Positions 1 to 5,078 of a stretch of DNA of 5,078 nucleotides are shown in pieces. The notes under the pieces are model-generated. The model was not told the origin of the DNA and ran no database searches. It saw only the letters and a list, made by a program, of their open reading frames with translations. The position numbers and the translations under genes were made by a program. The stretch lies in contig JACNJI010000461.1 of assembly GCA_014382645.1 (NCBI GenBank), positions 1 through 5,078 on the forward strand, given 5' to 3'. The stretch comes from Verrucomicrobiota bacterium (GTDB lineage: Bacteria; Verrucomicrobiota; Verrucomicrobiia; Opitutales; Seribacteraceae). The first letter of the stretch is position 1; each line of letters opens with the position of its first letter.

Positions 1-62
1 CCCGCAACCTTCCACCCCGCAACTCCCCCGCCGCGCCCTTCACCTTCGTCACCCGCGGGCTG
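1..62. other. Probable low-quality contig start
   Basis: This stretch is strongly C-rich. The reading frame of the cytochrome-type gene remains open, but codons at positions where the family usually has Asp, Asn, Arg or Ala read as Ala, Pro, Thr or Gly, mostly explained by single changes to C or G. From about base 66 the protein matches the family well. Sequencing or assembly error is the simplest explanation; this rests on my recollection of the family, not on an alignment. Confidence 0.55.
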
Positions 63-773
63 CCCCACCACTATGGGTTGCCCGAAGTTCCCGGAGAACG
101 GATGCGTCGCGTGAAGCTTCCCGCCGACAGCGCGCGTGGCGGGCTCATGACGCAGGCCAGCATCCTTAAGGTCACCGCCAACGGGACCCTCACCTCACCC
201 GTGAAACGCGGGTACTGGGTACTAAACTCGCTCTTAGGTACGCCACCCCAACCGCCGCCTCCAACCATCAGCGCTCTGGAACCGGACATCCGCGGAGCGG
301 TAACCATCCGGCAGACGCTCGCCAAGCATCGTGACGTAGCCAGTTGCGCCAGTTGTCATCAGCACATCGATCCGCCCGGATTTGCACTGGAGAGCTTCGA
401 TCCCATCGGTGGTTTTCGCCATCGCTACCGCACAACCGGCAAGGGTGATTGGACCAAAGAGCGGTACCTTACGGCATACCACTTGGGGCACCCTCTCTAC
501 CGTTGGGGCCTCGACGTGGACGCCAGCGGTTCGACGGCCAGTGGAGAAAAATTTAGAGGTATCCGCCGCTTCCGAGATTTGTTACTGAAGGAGGAGGTGC
601 AGGTGGCCCGCAATTTTGTATCGCAACTGATCACCTACGCAACCGGAGCCGAGGTGCAGTTTGCCGACCGCGCGGAGGTGGAACGAATGCTCGCATCGGC
701 AAAGGCGGATGGCTACCTTGTACGCGACCTGCTTCACGCCGTAGTGCAAAGCCGATTATTTTTAAACAAATGA
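1..773 (+). CDS. Cytochrome-type DUF1592/DUF1588/DUF1585 protein, 3' part
   Basis: This is the C-terminal 256 or so residues of a large exported PVC-group cytochrome-like protein (often about 800 residues or more). The frame is open from base 3, so the 5' end is missing; a TTG at 78 lies inside a conserved stretch and is not the start. Visible in order (counting from base 3): the end of DUF1592 (HHYGLPEV, residues ~22-29); DUF1588, with the typical RGGLMTQASILKVTANGT segment, a GTPPQPPPP proline run and a CASCH haem-c site (bases 345-359) followed by IDPPGFALESFDPIGG; and DUF1585 (residues ~183-255), with VDASGS, VARNFVSQLITYATG and the ending VVQSRLFLNK. A periplasmic or surface redox role is inferred from the CxxCH; the substrate is unknown for the family. 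Its stop overlaps the start of the DUF1552 gene by ATGA, a standard pairing in these phyla. The first ~20 codons look corrupted. Confidence 0.92.
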   Translation, partial: RNLPPRNSPAAPFTFVTRGLPHHYGLPEVPGERMRRVKLPADSARGGLMTQASILKVTANGTLTSPVKRGYWVLNSLLGTPPQPPPPTISALEPDIRGAVTIRQTLAKHRDVASCASCHQHIDPPGFALESFDPIGGFRHRYRTTGKGDWTKERYLTAYHLGHPLYRWGLDVDASGSTASGEKFRGIRRFRDLLLKEEVQVARNFVSQLITYATGAEVQFADRAEVERMLASAKADGYLVRDLLHAVVQSRLFLNK

Positions 774-2014
774 AACTAAACCGAAGAACCTTTTTACGAA
801 GCACCGGCGTGGCGATGGCGTTGCCGTGGCTGGAATCGATCCAACCGGCTTGGGGCAAGGAGCTGGCTCCGCCGAAACGGATGGTCTTCATTTGCAACAC
901 GCTTGGCCTGCACGCGCCAGCGTTGTTCCCCAAAAAGACCGGGGCCGACTACGAATTGACCGATTACCTGAGCATCATCAAGGCACACCGGAAAGACTTT
1001 ACCTTATTCTCCGGGCTTTCCCACCCGCAACAAGGTGGCGAACACCTGTGCGAGATGACTTGGCTGAGCGCAGCCCCAAACCCCGGCATGGACGGCTTCC
1101 AAAACTCGATCTCGGTCGACCAATACGCGGCCGGCAAACTCGGCTACGTCACGCGCTTTCCGTCCGTGTCACTAAGCAGCGACTCCTCAACCAGTCAGTC
1201 CTATACCGGTAGCGGGGTAATGATACCCGCCGAGCAACGCCCATCACACATGTTTGCGAAAATGTTCCTGCGCGGCAAACCGGAGGAGATCGCTCGTCAA
1301 AAACAAAAGCTGGCCGAGGGCCGCAGCGTGCTGGACGAGTTGCTCAGCCAAACCAGGATACTGCTCAAGAACGCGCCGGGAGCCGACCGCGAGCGGTTGC
1401 AGGAATATTTCGAATCCGTCCGCACCGCGGAAAAGAACCTCGCCGAGGAACAGGTCTGGTTCGATCGTCCCAAGCCGGAAGTGCAGGCCAAGGCTCCGCC
1501 GGACATCCACGACAAGACCGACCTCGTCGGCCGCATCCGGCTGCTGTTCAATCTCGTTCCTCTGATCATACAGACTGATTCCTCGCGCGTGATCAGTGTC
1601 GTCATCCAAAATAACCACGGCGTGCCGCAGGTCGAAGGCGTCGATTCCGAGCACCACAACCTCTCGCATCACGGGCGCGATCCCAAGCGAATTCAGCAAT
1701 TGCTCAAGATCGAACGCGCCATTATGGGTTGTTTCGACGAATTCCTCACTGCCATGAAAACCAAGCGCGAGGGGGGAGGCACATTGCTCGACAACACCAC
1801 CACGCTTTTCGGCAGCAACTTGGGCAACGCCAGCGCCCACGATCCACGCAACAACCCCATACTGCTCGCCGGGGGCGGGCTCAAACACGGCCGTTATCTT
1901 GCCCACGATGCCAAGAACAACACGCCGCTCTGCAACCTCTTCGTGCATATGCTCAACCAGATGAACCTCAATACCGATCAGTTTGCCAGCAGTACCGGCG
2001 AACTAACTCTTTAA
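770..2014 (+). CDS. DUF1552 family exported protein
   Basis: A complete 414-residue protein, normal in length for DUF1552, the usual partner of DUF1592/DUF1585 cytochrome-type proteins. The N-terminus has a twin-arginine motif (N4-RRTFLR) followed by a short, weakly hydrophobic stretch to about residue 29, suggesting Tat export, possibly after folding with a cofactor. Family landmarks are FICNTLGLHAPALFP (from ~40), GLSHPQQGGEH, the QSYTGSGV segment, a charged helical region (~166-232) that could form a coiled coil, a His-rich EHHNLSHHGRD segment (294-304), and the C-terminal TLLDNTTTLFGSNLGN...NNPILLAGGG block. The His clusters could bind metal, but this is inference and no enzymatic activity is established. 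The ATG overlaps the upstream stop (ATGA) and no Shine-Dalgarno sequence precedes it, so translation is probably coupled. The biochemical role is unknown. Confidence 0.93.
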   Translation: MKLNRRTFLRSTGVAMALPWLESIQPAWGKELAPPKRMVFICNTLGLHAPALFPKKTGADYELTDYLSIIKAHRKDFTLFSGLSHPQQGGEHLCEMTWLSAAPNPGMDGFQNSISVDQYAAGKLGYVTRFPSVSLSSDSSTSQSYTGSGVMIPAEQRPSHMFAKMFLRGKPEEIARQKQKLAEGRSVLDELLSQTRILLKNAPGADRERLQEYFESVRTAEKNLAEEQVWFDRPKPEVQAKAPPDIHDKTDLVGRIRLLFNLVPLIIQTDSSRVISVVIQNNHGVPQVEGVDSEHHNLSHHGRDPKRIQQLLKIERAIMGCFDEFLTAMKTKREGGGTLLDNTTTLFGSNLGNASAHDPRNNPILLAGGGLKHGRYLAHDAKNNTPLCNLFVHMLNQMNLNTDQFASSTGELTL

Positions 2015-2015
2015 C

Positions 2016-3407
2016 ATGAAAAGCTTCTCCACACTTTGCGTCGCCCTGTTGGGCATGAACTTATCTGCAAACGCCGACGACTTCACCAAGGCGAAAGCCT
2101 CCAACTGGCATCATTGGCGTGGGCCGGATGCAAACGGAGTCGCCACTACGGCGAAACCACCCACCCACTGGAGTGAGAAAAAGAACATCCGTTGGAAAGC
2201 GCCGGTCGAGGGCTTTGGAACATCCACTCCCATTGTGTGGGGTAACAAAGTCTTTCTTCTTACTGCCATCAATACCGGCAGGGTGGATCCTTCCCTCCCG
2301 CGTCCGGAGGATCAACCCAAGCGCGTCTTCGACATCACGCACCCGAACACGACCTACGAGTTCATCGTACTTTGCTTGGACCGCAAGACGGGGAAAACAC
2401 TTTGGCGGAGGGTGGTCACCAAAATGATTCCTCACGAGGGTACCCACCGGGACAACAACTTTGCCTCGGCATCGCCCTCCACCGATGGCGAGCGCCTATA
2501 TTGCTGGTTCGGTTCGGCGGGCTTGTTTTGCTACGACTTGGAGGGTAAGAAACTTTGGGAGCGCAACCTGGGCAAGGTCAAGATCGGGGCGAGCCTGGGG
2601 GAGGGGTGCTCACCAGTTTTGCACAAGGGCAAACTGGTTGTGGTTCGAGACAATCGGGGACAGTCGACCATACATGTTTTGAATTCCAAAAATGGAGAAA
2701 CCATTTGGATGAAAAACCGGAACACCCGCAACGGATGGTCCACGCCTGCAGTCGTTGAGCATGAAGGCAAAACTCAGGTGATCACTACCGCCTCCAGGCA
2801 AAAGGAGGGGGATCGTTCGAATCCCGGCAAGGTGATCAGTTATGATCTTGAGAATGGGAACGTAATCTGGGAATGCTCCGGTCTGACTGACAATGCGATC
2901 CCATGCCCAATCGTTGAAGACGGGGTTGCTTACTGTATGACGGGATACCAAGGTTTTTCCGTACTCGCCGTGCCCATTTCGGGGAAGGGAGACCAGTCGG
3001 AGAATATCCTATGGAGAGGGAATTTGGGAACCCCCTACGTTCCGTCCGCCGTACTTTATGACGGGCTTCTTTATTTTACCCAGTCCAACCAGGCCATCCT
3101 TTCCTGTGTCGATGCAAAAACCGGTAAGGTTCTCATGGAGCGAACCCGGATCAAAGGTTTGTCCAACGTCTATGCCTCGCTCACCGGGGCGGGTAATCAC
3201 GTCTACGTGTTCGGGCGCTACGGAAAGACAGCCGTGATCAAGAGAACGGGCAAGTTCGACTTGGTGTCTACGAACGTCTTGGCCGACCGCTTCGACGCAT
3301 CGCCCGCGGTAGTAGGCGGTCAACTTTTCTTGCGTGGACATAAATTTCTCTACTGCATCGAGTCAGATTCTAATCCCACTAATCAAAACAAGGAGACAAT
3401 CAGATGA
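2016..3407 (+). CDS. Exported PQQ-like beta-propeller repeat protein
   Basis: A complete 463-residue protein with a Sec signal peptide (residues 1 to about 20, probable cut after SANA). The mature start carries the WHHWRGPDANG motif (31-41) typical of PVC-group PQQ-like/BamB-like propellers. Blade signatures of the form D-x-x-[TN]-G-K-x-[LI]-W recur: CLDRKTGKTLW (from 120), CYDLEGKKLW (from 172), SKNGETIW (~224-231), SYDLENGNVIW (from 275) and CVDAKTGKVL (from 364), consistent with a single propeller. I see no separate dehydrogenase or cytochrome domain, so real PQQ binding is not supported; such propellers often serve as binding scaffolds. The ATG lies one base after the DUF1552 stop with no clear ribosome binding site, implying translational coupling. 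The stop overlaps the next start by ATGA. The fold is confident; the function is unknown. Confidence 0.93.
   Translation: MKSFSTLCVALLGMNLSANADDFTKAKASNWHHWRGPDANGVATTAKPPTHWSEKKNIRWKAPVEGFGTSTPIVWGNKVFLLTAINTGRVDPSLPRPEDQPKRVFDITHPNTTYEFIVLCLDRKTGKTLWRRVVTKMIPHEGTHRDNNFASASPSTDGERLYCWFGSAGLFCYDLEGKKLWERNLGKVKIGASLGEGCSPVLHKGKLVVVRDNRGQSTIHVLNSKNGETIWMKNRNTRNGWSTPAVVEHEGKTQVITTASRQKEGDRSNPGKVISYDLENGNVIWECSGLTDNAIPCPIVEDGVAYCMTGYQGFSVLAVPISGKGDQSENILWRGNLGTPYVPSAVLYDGLLYFTQSNQAILSCVDAKTGKVLMERTRIKGLSNVYASLTGAGNHVYVFGRYGKTAVIKRTGKFDLVSTNVLADRFDASPAVVGGQLFLRGHKFLYCIESDSNPTNQNKETIR
3391..3395 (+). promoter_or_regulatory. Shine-Dalgarno sequence of the fourth gene
   Basis: AGGAG lies eight bases before the ATG at 3404, inside the last codons of the propeller gene. 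It supports that start over the in-frame ATG at 3425. Of the three gene starts in the window, this is the only one with a clear ribosome binding site. Confidence 0.75.
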
Positions 3408-5078
3408 GCCATCACTCACTTTCGATGTGTGCAAACACGGTTTCGTTTCTTTGTGCGCTATTCGTAACTTCGGCACCTTTAAATGCCAACTACGAGGTTC
3501 GCGCCGTATTAAGAAGCTACAAACTGATCTATGATCTCGATCTGGCTAAACTCGGTCGATCGGTCAGGTATGATGTCGACGAAAGCACCAACTTCTCTGG
3601 TGGATTCGATCGGATCGCCTACTGGTTGGAACTGCAGAAGCCGGGCGAGGAAATCAAGTTTGTTTGTGTCTCTATGGATGCCTTCACTGACGAAGCGACT
3701 AAGATTGGCGTGCCGACGACCGGAAGTCATGCGACTTTTCAGACGAAGGTGGCCCAATTAAATGTCCTCTCTAATGTTGAAGGCATCAAACAAGGTCAGG
3801 GCCTTTCAGGCGGTAATATCGAATTCTGGCCCAACAAGTATGCTCAGCTCAACTCCGCAAAGATACCGGGTGCCAGCAGTACTTACTTCGACTTCGGCGA
3901 TCTAAAGGGGCCGCTGGAGAGCGGGTACGGTTGCATGCAGGTCCACAATTACGCCGCTGGCCATACGATTTTCGCCATTAACAACTGGAATGCCGGCCCT
4001 AAGGCCGATATCGGTATCGGAAACAGCCCCGGCCAGCATCGCGACTGGACCTTCGCGGGCAACGGCGAACAGTACCAGAGCAAGCGGCTCCGAATTCTGG
4101 TACGCCCCACAGGAAAACCCGGAAAGCACAAGGAGCCCGGTTGGGAAAGGTCCTATGCGGCGGGCAAGACGGACGTGAACGGGCAGTTTCTCGGCGGCTC
4201 GGAGATCTTTCACATTGAAAGCCACAAAGGCAAACTCTATGCCGCCACCAGCTACTGGATGGACGAGCACAACACGTACTACAGCCAGGGAAAGCGGAAC
4301 CAATGGGCCCAAGTCTTGGTGAAGGACAGCAAGAACAGCCCGTGGCGGGAAGACTACGATACGAGTGATGATGGTGGCGTCCTTCGACCCGAAATCCTCC
4401 AGTCGGTCACCTTCACCAGACCTAACCCAGACGTCAACCTGCTGTTCCTGGCGACCTATCGGAAGGACCGTACCAAGTACTACGTCGATATCATGGTGCG
4501 CAATGACGCGACCGGCAAGTGGATCAAGACAACGCCCCACTCAGGTCCCAAGTTACCGGATGATCACGACTTTTCAGTGCGTGCGATGCGTGTTTATACC
4601 GATCGTATCACCCGCGAAGAGCGGATTTTCGTTACCGTCGGGATACAGGGAGTATTATCCGGCGTCTACGATCCCAGAGTACCGGGATGGATTCGCTGGG
4701 ATCCGCTTCATCCGGTCAAGTTCTCCGAGCGTCCCCTGTCGATCTGCGAGGCGAACAATGAGCTGGTGATCGGCGCGGGCGACGCCGTTTGGCGACGAAA
4801 GGACGGTCGATCGCCAAGCTACTCGATCGTGCATGACTTGCGCGATCTGGTCGATAGACCGGTAAACCCGGCCATCGGCGGGATTCGCGGCATGTGCACC
4901 CTCGACAACCCCCATGGGCGGGGGGGTTTCCTGCTCTTTCTTTTGTCTAACGCGGACCCCCAAAGAGCCCGCCGCCGCCCGTTTCGCCCCCTCCCCCCCG
5001 GGGCCCGTGGCCACCCCCCCCCCCCGCGGGGCCTCCCCCCCCCCCTCCCTCCTACGCAACTTGGCGGCCTTCCCCCGT
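3404..5078 (+). CDS. Exported protein with sialate O-acetylesterase-associated N-terminal domain and propeller-like C-terminal region, 3' end missing
   Basis: The frame is open for 558 codons and runs off the window end, so the protein is truncated. The N-terminus is a Sec signal peptide (hydrophobic VSFLCALFVTSA, probable cut after PLNA at about 28). Residues ~30-235 match the domain I know from PVC sialate O-acetylesterase-like proteins: YDLDLAKLG, SMDAFTDEATKIGVPT, LNVLSNVEGI, GGNIEFWPN (from 136), YGCMQVHN, IGNSPGQ (205-211) and DWTFAGN, ending in RLRILVRP. No SGNH esterase domain precedes it. Residues ~240-500 are rich in beta-strand-like segments (GGSEIFHIESHKGKLYAATSYW, split here as GGSEIFHI and KLYAATSYW; RPEIL; SVRAMRVYTD; SGVYDPRVPGWIRWD; GGIRGMC), suggesting a propeller-like fold. 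From about residue 503 the sequence is probably corrupted. It could be a carbohydrate-binding or surface protein; the activity is unknown. ATGA overlap and a good Shine-Dalgarno sequence place it in the operon. Confidence 0.85.
   Translation, partial: MSHHSLSMCANTVSFLCALFVTSAPLNANYEVRAVLRSYKLIYDLDLAKLGRSVRYDVDESTNFSGGFDRIAYWLELQKPGEEIKFVCVSMDAFTDEATKIGVPTTGSHATFQTKVAQLNVLSNVEGIKQGQGLSGGNIEFWPNKYAQLNSAKIPGASSTYFDFGDLKGPLESGYGCMQVHNYAAGHTIFAINNWNAGPKADIGIGNSPGQHRDWTFAGNGEQYQSKRLRILVRPTGKPGKHKEPGWERSYAAGKTDVNGQFLGGSEIFHIESHKGKLYAATSYWMDEHNTYYSQGKRNQWAQVLVKDSKNSPWREDYDTSDDGGVLRPEILQSVTFTRPNPDVNLLFLATYRKDRTKYYVDIMVRNDATGKWIKTTPHSGPKLPDDHDFSVRAMRVYTDRITREERIFVTVGIQGVLSGVYDPRVPGWIRWDPLHPVKFSERPLSICEANNELVIGAGDAVWRRKDGRSPSYSIVHDLRDLVDRPVNPAIGGIRGMCTLDNPHGRGGFLLFLLSNADPQRARRRPFRPLPPGARGHPPPPRGLPPPLPPTQLGGLPP
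4915..5078. other. Probable low-quality contig end with poly-C runs
   Basis: A G6 run appears at 4921-4926, then C runs of up to about 12 bases dominate 4988-5045 (for example around 5014-5025 and 5035-5045). The fourth gene's frame stays open but encodes Arg/Pro/Gly low-complexity residues where the preceding 500 residues were ordinary globular sequence. The change is abrupt and mirrors the C-rich start of the window, which suggests base-calling error rather than biology. Confidence 0.75.

Noticed and set aside
78..80. TTG as the start of a 231-residue gene
   Set aside because: The frame is open to the window edge and the family's conserved sequence (HHYG just upstream) continues through this codon, so it is an internal Leu.
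1562..1596. Inverted repeat CTGATCA / TGATCAG
   Set aside because: It is short, with a 21-base loop, and lies inside a conserved part of the DUF1552 coding region; chance is sufficient.
1244..1948. Long minus-strand open frame of 234 codons
   Set aside because: It lies entirely opposite the well-supported DUF1552 gene, its translation shows no recognisable family, and long antisense frames are common in GC-rich coding DNA.
2016..3407. True PQQ-dependent dehydrogenase
   Set aside because: The protein is too short for typical quinoprotein dehydrogenases and shows only propeller repeats, with no visible catalytic or cytochrome domain.
3902..4540. Minus-strand open frame of 212 codons
   Set aside because: It is the shadow of the fourth gene, whose plus-strand translation has clear family motifs across the same interval.
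4980..5045. C-rich stretch as a real i-motif or G-quadruplex element
   Set aside because: It sits at the extreme end of the window, inside an open reading frame, with an abrupt loss of normal coding character; sequencing error is more likely.
4655..5059. Minus-strand frame with a Gly/Arg-rich N-terminus
   Set aside because: Its start lies in the poly-C artefact and the rest is opposite the fourth gene.

Overview
The window looks like part of a chromosome from the PVC group, Verrucomicrobiota or Planctomycetota. The evidence is the gene content: a cytochrome-type DUF1592/DUF1588/DUF1585 protein followed directly by a DUF1552 protein, a pairing expanded in those phyla, then a planctomycete-style WRGP beta-propeller protein and a domain otherwise seen at the end of PVC sialate O-acetylesterase-like proteins. 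Coding sequence is fairly GC-rich. A species cannot be named from this sequence.

All genes are on the plus strand and packed end to end. Bases 1-773 hold the 3' part of the cytochrome-type gene, whose 5' end is outside the window. Bases 770-2014 hold the complete DUF1552 gene, which overlaps the first by ATGA. Bases 2016-3407 hold a complete PQQ-like beta-propeller gene, one base after the DUF1552 stop. Bases 3404-5078 hold a fourth gene that overlaps the propeller gene by ATGA and stays open to the window end. There is no intergenic stretch, promoter or terminator, so this is the inside of one operon that starts and ends elsewhere.

All three visible N-termini carry export signals: Tat-type on DUF1552 and Sec-type on the two propeller proteins. 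The first protein has a CxxCH haem site. The operon therefore appears to make a set of extracytoplasmic proteins. Their joint function is not established; a role in outer-surface redox chemistry or in handling complex carbohydrates is only an inference.

Both window ends look corrupted. About the first 60 bases and about the last 160 bases become extremely C-rich, and residues expected in the protein families are replaced by proline, glycine or arginine codons. I treat these as poor-quality contig ends. I see no mobile element, CRISPR array, RNA gene or clearly new defence or metabolic system. The most noteworthy item is the domain architecture of the truncated fourth gene.
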